Source of the DNA: Streptomyces sp. WAC05374
GTDB taxonomy: Bacteria > Actinomycetota > Actinomycetes > Streptomycetales > Streptomycetaceae
Length of the DNA stretch: 64,000 nucleotides
NCBI RefSeq assembly: GCF_004353505.1
Contig: NZ_SMNQ01000007.1
Coordinates: forward strand, 62,001-126,000
Reading direction: 5' to 3'
In this document: one piece after another, positions 19,366 to 28,699 of the stretch
Layout of the letters: every line of letters begins with the position of its first letter
How positions within the stretch are numbered: position 1 is the first letter of the stretch
Made by a program: the position numbers and the translations under genes
Notes under the pieces: generated by a model
Told to the model about the DNA's origin: nothing
What the model saw: only the letters and a program-made list of their open reading frames with translations
The model's database searches: none

Positions 19366-20409
19366 ATGCCCAGCACCGCCCGAGCCACCCACCTCAACCG
19401 CCGCGGCCTGCTCGCCGCAGGCGGCGCCCTCGGGCTGGGCGCCGCGCTGGTCGCCTGCGGCGGAGGCAAGGACGACAAGGGCTCGTCCCAGGCCGGCAAG
19501 GCGTCCGGCCCCTGGAAGTTCACGGACGACCGCGGCAGGAAGGTCGAGCTGAAGTCCACCCCGAAGAACATCGTGGCCTTCATCGGCACCGCCGCCGCCC
19601 TGCACGACTACGGCATCGAGGTCAAGGGTGTTTTCGGCCCGACGACCGTCAAGGACCCGAAGACCGGCAAGGACAAGCCGGACATCCAGGCCGGTGACCT
19701 CGACGTCACCAAGGTGAAGAACCTGGGCAACGTCTGGGGCACCTTCAACATCGAGGAGTACCTGAAGCTCGAGCCCGAGCTGCTGGTCTCCGCGATGTGG
19801 GACAAGAACGTCCTGTGGTACCTGCCGCCGCAGTCCCACGACAAGATCGTCAAGCTGGCCCCGACCGTCGCGCTGTGGGCCGCCGGCACCACGATGCCCA
19901 AGGCCCTCCAGCGCCACGCCGAGCTGGCCGAGTCGCTGGGCGCGGACCTGAAGGCCAAGAAGACGGTCGACGCCAAGGCCCGCTTCGAGAAGGCCGCCGC
20001 CAAGCTGCGCGCCGCCGCGAAGGCCCGGCCCGAGATCCGCGTCATGATCGGCTCGGCGAGCGCGGAGCTGTTCTACGTCTCGCTCGCCAAGATGTCCGCG
20101 GACACCGCGTACTTCCAGGAGCTCGGCGTGAAGTTCGTGCAGCCCAAGGTCAACGCCCAGGGCTACTTCGAGGAGCTGAGCTGGGAGAAGGTCGACACCT
20201 ACCCGGCCGACATCATCATGATGGACAACCGCAGCCAGGCCATCCAGCCCGCCGACCTGAAGTCCAAGCCGACCTGGGGCCGGCTGCCCGCCGTCAAGGC
20301 CGGTCAGGTCATCCCCCGCTTCACCGAGCCGATCTACTCGTACGACAAGTGCGCCGTCCTCCTCGAGGACCTCGCCACGGCCATCGAGAACGCCAAGAAG
20401 GTGGCCTGA
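19366..20409 (+). CDS. desE: Ferric desferrioxamine-binding lipoprotein DesE
   Basis: A 347-residue substrate-binding lipoprotein of an Fe-siderophore ABC importer, held outside the membrane. The ATG at 19366 gives a Tat-like N-terminus (HLNRRGLLAAGG) and a lipobox ending at C31 (LVAC). The mature part is a class III periplasmic-binding fold with an early FTDDRGRKVEL and the typical hinge helix. It starts the desEF transcript under the iron box and lies next to the biosynthetic desABCD operon, matching the known Streptomyces arrangement. Its permease and ATPase partners are not in the window. Confidence 0.92.
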   Translation: MPSTARATHLNRRGLLAAGGALGLGAALVACGGGKDDKGSSQAGKASGPWKFTDDRGRKVELKSTPKNIVAFIGTAAALHDYGIEVKGVFGPTTVKDPKTGKDKPDIQAGDLDVTKVKNLGNVWGTFNIEEYLKLEPELLVSAMWDKNVLWYLPPQSHDKIVKLAPTVALWAAGTTMPKALQRHAELAESLGADLKAKKTVDAKARFEKAAAKLRAAAKARPEIRVMIGSASAELFYVSLAKMSADTAYFQELGVKFVQPKVNAQGYFEELSWEKVDTYPADIIMMDNRSQAIQPADLKSKPTWGRLPAVKAGQVIPRFTEPIYSYDKCAVLLEDLATAIENAKKVA

Positions 20410-20414
20410 AGCGC

Positions 20415-21260
20415 ATGTTCGGCTTCTTCTCCCTGACGGTGACGCGGACCCGCCGGCTCGGCCCGTCACTGGTGCGCGTCACCTTCACCGGCACGAACGG
20501 CGCGGAGCTGGAGGGTTTCGCCTCCGGGGGCCGCGACCAGAGCCTGTCCCTGTTCCTCCCGCACCCGGGCCAGCCCGAGCCGGTCATGCCCCCGCTCCAG
20601 GACGGCGACCTGTACGGCGCGCTCGGCGCGTGGCGGGCCATGCCCGACGACGTACGGGCGGTGATGCGCTCGTACACGGTGCGGGAGCAGCGCCGCACCG
20701 GCGACGGAACGACCGAGGTCGACATCGACTTCGCCCTCCACGAGGACGGCGGACCGGCCTGCCGCTGGGCCGCCCGCGCCTCGGAGGGCGACCGTGTGGT
20801 GGTCCTCGGCCCGACGGTCGCCGACAACACCGGAGTGCGCTTCCAACTGCCCGGTGACGCGGACGAGGTGCTCATCTGGGGCGACGAGACGGCGCTGCCC
20901 GCCGCCTCGTCGATCCTGGAGTCGCTGCCGGCCGGCACCAGGGCCCAGGTGTGGCTGGAGGTCCCGTACGCCGCCGACCGCCTGGAGCTGCGGACGGAGG
21001 CGGACGCCACCGTCACCTGGCTGGTCCGGGAGGAGGGGGCACCCGCCGCCGTCGACGCCGTACGCGCCGCCGTGCTCACCGGCACGGCCCCGTACGCCTG
21101 GATCGCGGGCGAGTCCGGTTCGGTGAAGGCGCTGCGCCGCCACCTGGTCAACGAGCGCGGTATCGACCGCCGTCGTGTGACGTTCGTCGGCTACTGGCGC
21201 AAGGGCCTGAGCGAGGACGCCCTGCGCGAGGTCCCGGACACCTCCGGGGACGACGCCTAG
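20415..21260 (+). CDS. desF: Siderophore-interacting FAD/NAD(P)H reductase
   Basis: A 281-residue SIP-family ferric-siderophore reductase that releases iron from imported ferrioxamine. The ATG at 20415 lies 5 bp after desE. The flavin-domain motif is readable as RSYTVRE near residue 84, which would hold FAD. The C-terminal NAD(P)H domain has WGDETALPAASSILE and the terminal VTFVGYWRKG. This is co-transcribed with desE, so uptake and reduction are produced together under iron limitation. Confidence 0.88.
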   Translation: MFGFFSLTVTRTRRLGPSLVRVTFTGTNGAELEGFASGGRDQSLSLFLPHPGQPEPVMPPLQDGDLYGALGAWRAMPDDVRAVMRSYTVREQRRTGDGTTEVDIDFALHEDGGPACRWAARASEGDRVVVLGPTVADNTGVRFQLPGDADEVLIWGDETALPAASSILESLPAGTRAQVWLEVPYAADRLELRTEADATVTWLVREEGAPAAVDAVRAAVLTGTAPYAWIAGESGSVKALRRHLVNERGIDRRRVTFVGYWRKGLSEDALREVPDTSGDDA

Positions 21261-21283
21261 GCGACGGAAGACGGTCCTGGCCC

Positions 21284-21313
21284 GGCGCCCCGGAGCTCCA
21301 CCCCCGGGGCGCC
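21284..21313 (+). terminator. Hairpin after desF
   Basis: GGCGCCCCGG pairs perfectly with CCGGGGCGCC across a 10 nt loop, 24 bp past the desF stop. It separates desEF from desABCD. Confidence 0.65.
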
Positions 21314-21339
21314 CGCCAGGGCGCCGTGCCACGGCATCG

Positions 21340-21690
21340 GCGCCGTACCCGCACGTCACCGTGGACGGGCCCACCCGCCTCTGGCGCCCCACCGGCCCCC
21401 GGAGCCCCACCGGCCCGCGCCTCGCCGCACCGCCCGCATGGGCAACCGCACCGGTACACCCGCTGCCGCACCGCCCGACCCCGGCACCCGGCCAGGCCAT
21501 GCCCCGGCCCGCCCCCGGTCACCGCACGCGCCGGCCCCACCGCCGGCCGCCACGGCACCGCACCAGCCCGCCCCACCCCCCCGCCCCACCACGCCCCCCC
21601 CCGGCCACCGGCCCGCACCGCACCCCGGCCCGGGCGCCGGGCCCGCCACCCCGTACAACCCCCCTGCCACACGGGTCCACTGAGTGCCCG
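21340..21690. other. Cytosine-rich low-complexity intergenic stretch, no gene seen
   Basis: About 350 bp of the desF-desA interval is built from CCCC/CACC/CCGC runs on the plus strand with very few T. Its open frames have only low-complexity Pro/Arg/Gly translations and no ribosome site, so I see no gene. The strong strand asymmetry in C is unusual even for this genome. Confidence 0.6.
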
Positions 21691-21701
21691 TAAGACCCCT
21701 G

Positions 21702-21713
21702 TGGCATATGCCA
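21702..21713. promoter_or_regulatory. 12 bp palindrome beside the desA iron box
   Basis: TGGCATATGCCA is a perfect inverted repeat ending 8 bp before the desA iron box. It sits where a second regulator of desABCD could bind. Confidence 0.45.
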
Positions 21714-21721
21714 ACCGCAAG

Positions 21722-21740
21722 TTAGGTTAGGCTTACCTTA
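21722..21740. promoter_or_regulatory. DmdR iron box upstream of desABCD
   Basis: TTAGGTTAGGCTTACCTTA differs from the ideal 19 bp iron box at two positions. It lies 70 bp before the desA ATG and overlaps a likely -10 (TAGGCT). Confidence 0.9.
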
Positions 21741-21810
21741 TTAACCCCCGGCTCCACCCCCATCCTGTTCCGTGAGCCGGCCGAGTCCCCGTACCCGGGA
21801 GGACATTCGC

Positions 21811-23253
21811 ATGCGCGCGCACCTGCTCAATGACGCAACCGCCGAGCAGTACCGGCGTTCCGTCACCGAAGGAGTCGAGCGGGTGGCGGCACGGCTCGCC
21901 ACGACCAGGCGTCCGTTCACCGGCGTCACCCCCGACGAACTCGCCCCGCTCATCGACTCCGTCGACCTCGACCGGCCGCTCGGCGACGCCTCCGCCGCCC
22001 TCGACGAGCTGGAGCAGGTGTACCTCCGCGACGCCGTCTACTTCCACCACCCCCGCTACCTCGGCCACCTCAACTGCCCGGTCGTCATCCCCGCGGTCCT
22101 CGGCGAGGCGGTCCTCTCCGCCGTCAACTCCTCGCTCGACACCTGGGACCAGAGCGCCGGCGGCACCCTCATCGAGCGCCGCCTCATCGACTGGACCACC
22201 GGCCGCGCCGGGCTCGGCCCGGCCGCCGACGGGGTCTTCACCAGCGGCGGTTCGCAGTCCAACCTCCAGGCGCTGCTCCTGGCCCGCGAGGAGGCCAAGA
22301 CGGACGACCCGGCCAAGCTGCGCATCTTCTCCTCCGACTGCAGCCACTTCAGCGTCCAGAAGTCGGCCAAGCTCCTCGGGCTCTCCCCCCAGGCCGTCGT
22401 CTCCATCCCCACCGACCGCCACAAGCGCCTCCAGTCCGTGGCCCTCGCCGCCGAGCTGGAGCTGTGCGCCGCACAGGGGCTCGTGCCCATGGCGATCGTC
22501 GCCACCGCCGGCACCACCGACTTCGGCTCCATCGACCCGCTCCACGAGATCGCCGAGCTGGCCGGCCAGTTCGGCGCCTGGATGCACGTCGACGCCGCCT
22601 ACGGGTGCGGCCTGCTGGCCTCCCCCACCCGCCGCCACCTCCTGGACGGCATCGAGCGCGCCGACTCGGTCACGGTCGACTTCCACAAGTCGTTCTTCCA
22701 GCCGGTCAGCTCCTCGGCCCTGCTCGTCCGCGACGGGGCGACGCTGCGCCACGCCACGTACCACGCGGACTACCTCAACCCCCGGCGCACCGTCGAGGAG
22801 CGCATCCCGAACCAGGTCGACAAGTCGCTCCAGACCACCCGCCGCTTCGACGCGCTGAAGCTGTGGATGACGCTGCGCGTGATGGGCGCCGACGGCGTGG
22901 GGCAGCTCTTCGACGAGGTGTGCGACCTGGCCGCGGCGGGCTGGGACCTGCTCGCCGCCGACGCCCGCTACGACGTCGTCGTCGAGCCGTCCCTGTCGAC
23001 CCTCGTCTTCCGCTACATTCCGGCCGCCGTCACCTCGCCCGGCGAGATCGACCGCGCCAACCTCTACGCCCGCAAGGCGCTGTTCGCGTCGGGCGAGGCC
23101 GTCGTCGCCGGTACGAAGGTCGACGGCCGCCAGTACCTGAAGTTCACCCTGCTCAACCCCGAGACGACCGTGCACGACATCGCCGCCGTCCTCGACCTGA
23201 TCGCCGGCCACGCCGAGCAGTACCTTGGAGAGAACCTTGTCCACGCCTCGTGA
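21811..23253 (+). CDS. desA: Lysine decarboxylase DesA (desferrioxamine biosynthesis)
   Basis: A 480-residue PLP enzyme of the group II decarboxylase family that makes cadaverine from lysine, the first step of desferrioxamine synthesis. The ATG at 21811 has GGGAGG 8 nt upstream. The PLP lysine is K293 in VDFHKSFF, with HVDAAYGCG (cofactor Asp and Ala) near residue 266 and a Gly/Ser-rich SGGSQSN loop near residue 147. It is the first gene of a tightly overlapping four-gene operon under an iron box. Confidence 0.93.
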   Translation: MRAHLLNDATAEQYRRSVTEGVERVAARLATTRRPFTGVTPDELAPLIDSVDLDRPLGDASAALDELEQVYLRDAVYFHHPRYLGHLNCPVVIPAVLGEAVLSAVNSSLDTWDQSAGGTLIERRLIDWTTGRAGLGPAADGVFTSGGSQSNLQALLLAREEAKTDDPAKLRIFSSDCSHFSVQKSAKLLGLSPQAVVSIPTDRHKRLQSVALAAELELCAAQGLVPMAIVATAGTTDFGSIDPLHEIAELAGQFGAWMHVDAAYGCGLLASPTRRHLLDGIERADSVTVDFHKSFFQPVSSSALLVRDGATLRHATYHADYLNPRRTVEERIPNQVDKSLQTTRRFDALKLWMTLRVMGADGVGQLFDEVCDLAAAGWDLLAADARYDVVVEPSLSTLVFRYIPAAVTSPGEIDRANLYARKALFASGEAVVAGTKVDGRQYLKFTLLNPETTVHDIAAVLDLIAGHAEQYLGENLVHAS

Positions 23254-24508
23254 CGTCCACGATTTCATCGGTATCGGACTGGGTCCGTTCAACCTCGGCC
23301 TGGCCTGCCTCACCGAGCCGATCGACGAGCTGAACGGCGTCTTCCTGGAGTCGAAGCCCGCCTTCGAGTGGCACTCGGGGATGTTCCTCGAAGGCGCCCA
23401 CCTCCAGACGCCGTTCATGTCGGACCTGGTCACCCTCGCCGACCCGACCTCGCCGTACTCCTTCCTCCAGTACCTCAAGGAGAACGGCCGGCTCTACTCG
23501 TTCTACATCCGCGAGAACTTCTACCCGCTGCGGACCGAGTACAACGACTACTGCCGCTGGGCCGCGTCCAAGCTGAGCAGCATCCGCTTCTCCACCACCG
23601 TCGAGACGGTCGAGTACGACGCCGCGGACGAGCTGTACGCCGTCCGCACCACCGGCGGCGAGACGTACCGCGCCCGTCACCTCGTCCTGGGCACCGGCAC
23701 CCCTCCGTACGTCCCGGAGGCCTGCCGGGACCTGGGCGGCGACGTCATCCACAACTCGCGCTACCTGCCGAACAAGGAAGCGCTCCAGAAGAAGAAGTCG
23801 ATCACCCTCGTCGGCAGCGGCCAGAGCGCCGCCGAGATCTATTACGACCTGCTCAGCGAGATCGACGTCCACGGCTACCGGCTGAACTGGGTCACCCGCT
23901 CGCCGCGCTTCTTCCCGCTGGAGTACACCAAGCTCACGCTGGAGATGACGTCCCCGGAGTACGTGGACTACTTCCACGCCCTGCCCGAGGCGACCCGCTA
24001 CCGCCTGGAGTCCCAGCAGAAGAACCTGTTCAAGGGCATCGACGGCGAGCTGATCGACGCGATCTTCGACCTGCTGTACCAGAAGAACCTCGGCGGCCCG
24101 GTCCCCACGCGCCTGCTCACCAACGCGTCGCTGAACTCGGCGACGTACGAGAACGGGACGTACACCCTCGGCCTGCGCCAGGAGGAGCAGGGCAAGGACT
24201 TCACGATCGAGACCGAGGGCCTGATCCTGGCCACCGGCTACAAGTACGTCACCCCCGCCTTCCTGGAGCCGGTCAGGGACCGGATGCGCTGGGACGGCCA
24301 GGGCCGCTTCGACGTCGCCCGCAACTACTCCGTCGACACGACCGGCCGCGGGGTCTTCCTCCAGAACGCCGGCGTGCACACCCACTCGATCACCAGCCCC
24401 GACCTGGGCATGGGCGCCTACCGCAACGCCTACATCATCCGCGAACTGCTGGGCCGCGAGTACTACCGCGTCGAGAAGTCCATCGCGTTCCAGGAGTTCG
24501 CCGTATGA
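23237..24508 (+). CDS. desB: Cadaverine N-monooxygenase DesB
   Basis: A 423-residue FAD/NADPH N-hydroxylase of the lysine/ornithine monooxygenase family that converts cadaverine to N-hydroxycadaverine. The TTG at 23237 with GGAGAG upstream is preferred over a second in-frame TTG at 23225. The gene overlaps desA by 17 bp. Motifs: FAD site [14 protein letters not shown] near residue 11, NADPH site [13 protein letters not shown] near residue 190, and the late ATGYKY near residue 335 typical of these enzymes. Confidence 0.93.
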   Translation: MSTPRDVHDFIGIGLGPFNLGLACLTEPIDELNGVFLESKPAFEWHSGMFLEGAHLQTPFMSDLVTLADPTSPYSFLQYLKENGRLYSFYIRENFYPLRTEYNDYCRWAASKLSSIRFSTTVETVEYDAADELYAVRTTGGETYRARHLVLGTGTPPYVPEACRDLGGDVIHNSRYLPNKEALQKKKSITLVGSGQSAAEIYYDLLSEIDVHGYRLNWVTRSPRFFPLEYTKLTLEMTSPEYVDYFHALPEATRYRLESQQKNLFKGIDGELIDAIFDLLYQKNLGGPVPTRLLTNASLNSATYENGTYTLGLRQEEQGKDFTIETEGLILATGYKYVTPAFLEPVRDRMRWDGQGRFDVARNYSVDTTGRGVFLQNAGVHTHSITSPDLGMGAYRNAYIIRELLGREYYRVEKSIAFQEFAV

Positions 24509-25056
24509 GCACCCCCCTGTCCCCCGGGGCCTTCACCTTCCGCCCCCTCGACCCCCTCACCGACGGCGAGCTGCTGCACGGATGGGTCACCCATCCCAAG
24601 GCCGCCTTCTGGATGATGCGGGACCACACCGTCGCTGACGTGGAACGCGAGTACATGGCCATCGCCGCCCACGAGCACCACCACGCCCGCATCGGCCTGC
24701 ACGACGGGGAGCCCGCGTTCCTCATGGAGCACTACGACCCGTCGAAGGTCGAGCTGGTCGGGCTGTACGAGGCCCGGCCCGGCGACGTCGGCATGCACTT
24801 CCTGGTCGCCCCCACCGACACACCGGTCCACGGCTTCACCCGCGCCGTGATCACCGCCGTGATGGCCGAGCTGTTCCGCGACCCCGCGACCGAGCGGGTC
24901 GTCGTGGAGCCCGACGTCGGCAACACGGCCGTCCACGCGCTCAACGCGGCCGTCGGCTTCGAGATCGCGGAGCGGATAGCCAAGCCGGAGAAGGACGCCT
25001 ACCTGAGCTTCTGCACCCGGGACCAGTTCCACGCCGCCACAGGAGCCGCCCGATGA
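24505..25056 (+). CDS. desC: N-hydroxycadaverine acyltransferase DesC
   Basis: A 183-residue GNAT-type acyltransferase related to IucB. It adds succinyl or acetyl groups from CoA to N-hydroxycadaverine. It begins with an ATGA overlap with desB and ends with the same overlap into desD, so translation is coupled along the operon. The C-terminal GNAT core is readable ([20 protein letters not shown]), as is a catalytic-type His in MEHYDP. Confidence 0.9.
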   Translation: MSTPLSPGAFTFRPLDPLTDGELLHGWVTHPKAAFWMMRDHTVADVEREYMAIAAHEHHHARIGLHDGEPAFLMEHYDPSKVELVGLYEARPGDVGMHFLVAPTDTPVHGFTRAVITAVMAELFRDPATERVVVEPDVGNTAVHALNAAVGFEIAERIAKPEKDAYLSFCTRDQFHAATGAAR

Positions 25057-26852
25057 ACCCCGTCGCCCACCTCACGCCCGACCGCTGGGCGCACGCCAAC
25101 CGGCTCCTCGTCCGCAAGGCGCTCGCCGAGTTCGCCCACGAGCGGCTGCTGACGCCCGAGCCCCTCGGTGGGGGCACCTCCGGGGCCGAAGGCTCCGGGG
25201 GAGGCCGCTACCGGGTGCTCAGCGACGACGGCACCACCGAGTACCGCTTCACCGCCCGGCGGTTCGCCCTCGACCACTGGCACGTGGACGCCGGCTCCCT
25301 CAGCCGCCACCGGGGCGGCGAGGAACTCGTACTGGACGCGCTGGAGTTCGTCATCGAGCTGCGCGGCTCGCTCGGCCTGAGCGACGAGGTGCTGCCGGTC
25401 TACCTGGAGGAGATCTCCTCCACGCTCTCCGGTACGGCGTACAAGTCGGCCAAGCCGCAGGTCACCGCCGCCGAGCTGGCGAAGGCGGACTTCCAGGCCG
25501 TCGAGACGGGCATGACCGAGGGCCACCCCTGCTTCGTGGCCAACAACGGGCGGCTCGGCTTCGGCATCGACGAGTACCACGCGTACGCGCCGGAGGCGGC
25601 CAGCCCCATCCAGCTCATCTGGCTGGCCGCCCGCCGCGACCGCACCACCTTCACGGCGGGCGCGGGCATCGACTACGAGGAGTTCATCCGGGCCGAACTG
25701 GGCGACGCCACGGTCGACGGCTTCGCCCGGACGCTCGCGGAGCGGGGCCTGGACCTGGCGGACTACCTCCTGATGCCCGTGCACCCCTGGCAGTGGTGGA
25801 ACAAGCTCTCCGTCACCTTCGCCGCCGAGATCGCCCAGCAGCGCCTGGTCTTCCTCGGCGAGGGCGACGACCGCTACCTGGCCCAGCAGTCGATCCGGAC
25901 GTTCTTCAACACCACCGACCCGGCCAAGCACTACGTCAAGACGGCCATCTCGGTCCTCAACATGGGCTTCATGCGCGGCCTGTCCGCCGCCTACATGGAG
26001 GCCACGCCCGCCATCAACGACTGGCTGGCGAACCTGATCGCCGGTGACGACGTGCTGCGCGCCGCCCGCTTCTCGATCATCCGTGAGCGCGCGGCGGTCG
26101 GTTACCGGCACCTGGAGTACGAGGCCGCCACCGACCGCTACTCGCCCTACCGCAAGATGCTCGCCGCGCTGTGGCGCGAGAGCCCGGTGCCGACCGTCGG
26201 GCCGGGGCAGCGGCTGGCCACCATGGCGTCGCTGCTGCACACCGACCACGCGGGCGCGTCGTTCGCGGGCGCGCTGATCGCCGAGTCCGGGCTGGCGCCG
26301 TCCGCGTGGCTGCGCCGCTACCTGGACGCGTACCTGCTGCCGATCGTGCACACCTTCTACGCGTACGACCTCGGCTGGATGCCGCACGGCGAGAACGTCA
26401 TCCTCGTCATCGGCGAGGACGGCACGGTCGAGCGCGCGATCTTCAAGGACATCGCCGAGGAGATCGTGGTGATGGACCCGGACGCGGTGCTGCCGCCGGC
26501 CGTCGAGCGCATCCGGGCCGACATCCCCGAGGACACGAAGCTGCTGTCCGTGTTCACGGACGTCTTCGACTGCTTCTTCCGCTTCCTCGGCGCCACGCTC
26601 GCCGCCGAGGGCGTGATGGACGAGGACGACTTCTGGCGGACGGTCGCGGAGTGCGTCCGGGCGTACCAGGCCGCGAAGCCGGAGCTGGCGGAGAAGTTCG
26701 GGCAGTACGACCTGTTCGCCGAGGAGTTCACGCTCTCCTGCCTCAACCGCCTCCAGTTGCGCGACAACAAGCAGATGGTGGACCTGTCGGACCCGTCGGC
26801 CGCCCTCCAGTTCGTCGGCACGCTGAAGAACCCCCTGGCGCGGTTCGCGTAG
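25053..26852 (+). CDS. desD: Desferrioxamine NIS synthetase DesD
   Basis: A 599-residue ATP-dependent NRPS-independent siderophore synthetase that oligomerises and cyclises N-hydroxy-N-succinylcadaverine. Family features include GHPCFVANNGRLGFG near residue 152, LMPVHPWQWW near residue 241 and SIRTFFNT near residue 280. Residues 37-51 (PLGGGTSGAEGSGGG) are out of character. The DNA there (about 25161-25207) resembles a dispersed Streptomyces GC-hairpin repeat, apparently inserted in frame into a surface loop without breaking the gene. A strong terminator follows. Confidence 0.93.
   Translation: MNPVAHLTPDRWAHANRLLVRKALAEFAHERLLTPEPLGGGTSGAEGSGGGRYRVLSDDGTTEYRFTARRFALDHWHVDAGSLSRHRGGEELVLDALEFVIELRGSLGLSDEVLPVYLEEISSTLSGTAYKSAKPQVTAAELAKADFQAVETGMTEGHPCFVANNGRLGFGIDEYHAYAPEAASPIQLIWLAARRDRTTFTAGAGIDYEEFIRAELGDATVDGFARTLAERGLDLADYLLMPVHPWQWWNKLSVTFAAEIAQQRLVFLGEGDDRYLAQQSIRTFFNTTDPAKHYVKTAISVLNMGFMRGLSAAYMEATPAINDWLANLIAGDDVLRAARFSIIRERAAVGYRHLEYEAATDRYSPYRKMLAALWRESPVPTVGPGQRLATMASLLHTDHAGASFAGALIAESGLAPSAWLRRYLDAYLLPIVHTFYAYDLGWMPHGENVILVIGEDGTVERAIFKDIAEEIVVMDPDAVLPPAVERIRADIPEDTKLLSVFTDVFDCFFRFLGATLAAEGVMDEDDFWRTVAECVRAYQAAKPELAEKFGQYDLFAEEFTLSCLNRLQLRDNKQMVDLSDPSAALQFVGTLKNPLARFA
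25161..25207. repeat. Dispersed GC-hairpin repeat inserted in frame in desD
   Basis: The stretch has a GGGGGCACCTCC left part, a GCC-GAA-GGC inner stem and a CCGGGGGAGG right part. I recognise this pattern from small palindromic repeats scattered between Streptomyces genes. Here it keeps frame (15 codons). Confidence 0.6.
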
Positions 26853-26862
26853 CCACGGGCCG

Positions 26863-26907
26863 GCCGGGGCGCCGGACGGAGTACGGTCCTCCGTCCGGCG
26901 CCCCGGC
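26863..26907. terminator. Strong bidirectional terminator between desD and the hexosaminidase gene
   Basis: A 19 bp perfect stem (26863-26881 with 26889-26907) closes a 7 nt loop and is followed by TTTTCC on the plus strand. It sits between two convergent genes. Confidence 0.9.
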
Positions 26908-26912
26908 TTTTC

Positions 26913-28556
26913 CTACGCGGTCCTCCACGGCACCTGCGGCGACCGGTGGAAGTCGATCCCCAGGGCCTCCATGCGCGGCCCCTGGCCCGCGAGCCGCAGC
27001 CTGTACGCCTCCCAGTCGTGCGACGCGGCCGGCGACCAGCCCAGCTCGGCGGCGCCGAGCAGCCGCGGGAACGCCATCAGGTCGATGTGCGCGCTCGACG
27101 AGACGGTCTCCGTCCACAGCGGCGCCTCGACGCCGGCCACCGCGCTGTCCGGCACCCCGGGCAGATACGCCCCGGGGTCCCAGTCGTAGGACCGCCGGAC
27201 CTCGACGTACCCGGCCCAGGACAGGCCGATCGGGGTGTCCTTGGTGTACTTCATGTCGAGGTAGAGCCGGTCGGCGGGCGACAGGATCAGCCGGGTGCCG
27301 TTCTGCGCGGCCCGCGCCACCCGCGCCTTCTCGGCGTCGCTGGTGCGGTCCAGGCCCCAGTACTGGACGAGCGCGCCCCTGGCCGGGTTCGCGCCGGTGA
27401 GCTGGTGCCAGCCGATGACGGTCTTGCCGTACGTCGCCACGGTCGCCTGGGCCCGGTCCATGAAGGCGACGTAGTCCTCGTGGCTGGTGGAGTGGGCCTC
27501 GTCGCCACCGATGTGGAGGTACCGGCCCGGGGTGAGCGCGGCGATCTCCCGGACGACGTCGTCGACGAAGTCGTACGTGATCTCCTTCGCCACGCACAGG
27601 CTGCTGAAGCCGACCTCGGTGCCGGTGTAGAGGGGCGGGGCGACGCCGTCGCAGTTCAGCTCGGCGTACGAGGCGAGGGCGGCGTTGGTGTGGCCGGGCA
27701 TGTCGATCTCGGGCACGACCTCCAGGTGGCGGGAGGCGGCGTACGCGACGATGTCCTTGTACTGGGCCTTGGTGTAGTACCCGCCGGGCCCGCCGCCGAC
27801 CTGGGTGGAGCCGCCGTGGGTGGCCAGGCGCGGCCAGGAGTCGATCGCGATGCGCCAGCCCTGGTCGTCGCTCAGGTGCAGGTGCAGCTTGTTGATCTTG
27901 TAGAGGGCCATCTGGTCGATGTAGCGCTTGACCTGCCCGACGGTGAAGAAGTGCCGGGAGACGTCGAGCATGGCTCCCCGGTAGCCGTACCGGGGCGTGT
28001 CGGTGATCGTGCCGCCCGCCACCTGCCAGGGGCCGCGCCGGCGGGTGTCCTCCTCTATGGACGCCGGGAGCTGCTGGCGCAGGGTCTGGACGCCGTGGAA
28101 GAGCCCGGCGGGCGTCCGGGCGGTGAGGGTGACGCCCCGGCGGCCGGACTCGAGCCGGTAGCCCTCCTCGCCGAGCGCCGCCTCCCGGCCGGTCAGCCGC
28201 AGCCGGATGCCGCCGGGCCCCGCGTCGTCGTCCACGACGGGCAGGGCGTATCCGGTGGAGGGCCGCAGGACGTCCGCGAGGTACGCCGCGACCCGGCGCG
28301 CCTCGCGTGCGCCGTCGTCCACGTGGATGCGGGTGCGGGGGGTCAGCGTGTACGGGTCGCCGCCGGGGCGCACGGAGGCGGGCGCGGGCACGATGTCGCC
28401 GAGCGGCCGGGGGGCGGAGGCCGCGGTACCGCCGGGCGGGGCCCCGCCGGGCGCCGCGCCGCCGGGTGCGGCCCCGAGCCCGGCGGCACCGGCGGCCACG
28501 ACGAGCAGCAGGGAGCCGAGGAGGCGGAAGCGGGGGAACGTTCTGTGCTGTCTCAC
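26913..28556 (-). CDS. Secreted beta-N-acetylhexosaminidase (GH20)
   Basis: A 547-residue exported glycosidase that removes terminal N-acetylglucosamine from chitin oligomers or cell-wall fragments. The GTG at 28556 gives a clear Sec signal peptide (FRLLGSLLLVVAAGAAGLG) followed by a Gly/Ala/Pro spacer. A GH20b-type N-domain precedes the (beta/alpha)8 barrel. The catalytic Asp-Glu pair is D352-E353 in HIGGDEAHS, and LHLSDDQGWRI and PEIDMPGH are classic GH20 motifs. A DasR-like site lies in the divergent promoter region, consistent with control by N-acetylglucosamine status. Confidence 0.92.
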   Translation of the reverse strand: MRQHRTFPRFRLLGSLLLVVAAGAAGLGAAPGGAAPGGAPPGGTAASAPRPLGDIVPAPASVRPGGDPYTLTPRTRIHVDDGAREARRVAAYLADVLRPSTGYALPVVDDDAGPGGIRLRLTGREAALGEEGYRLESGRRGVTLTARTPAGLFHGVQTLRQQLPASIEEDTRRRGPWQVAGGTITDTPRYGYRGAMLDVSRHFFTVGQVKRYIDQMALYKINKLHLHLSDDQGWRIAIDSWPRLATHGGSTQVGGGPGGYYTKAQYKDIVAYAASRHLEVVPEIDMPGHTNAALASYAELNCDGVAPPLYTGTEVGFSSLCVAKEITYDFVDDVVREIAALTPGRYLHIGGDEAHSTSHEDYVAFMDRAQATVATYGKTVIGWHQLTGANPARGALVQYWGLDRTSDAEKARVARAAQNGTRLILSPADRLYLDMKYTKDTPIGLSWAGYVEVRRSYDWDPGAYLPGVPDSAVAGVEAPLWTETVSSSAHIDLMAFPRLLGAAELGWSPAASHDWEAYRLRLAGQGPRMEALGIDFHRSPQVPWRTA

Positions 28557-28641
28557 GGAGCTGGTCCCTTCGACGGGCCTCGCAACTGTGGTGCAGAGCA
28601 ACCGAACGGTCACCATGCGTACCGTGCGTCCCAGGACGGGT

Positions 28642-28657
28642 CAAGGTGTAGACCACT
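28642..28657. promoter_or_regulatory. DasR-responsive element (dre)-like site
   Basis: CAAGGTGTAGACCACT carries the core GGTGTAGACCA and matches the dre palindrome pattern at about 13 of 16 positions. It sits between the hexosaminidase gene (start 28556) and the divergent gene at 28700. DasR is known to repress aminosugar genes through such sites. Confidence 0.6.
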
Positions 28658-28699
28658 TCCGGCCGACCGGTGCCGCCTCCCAATGCCAGAATCCTCCCC

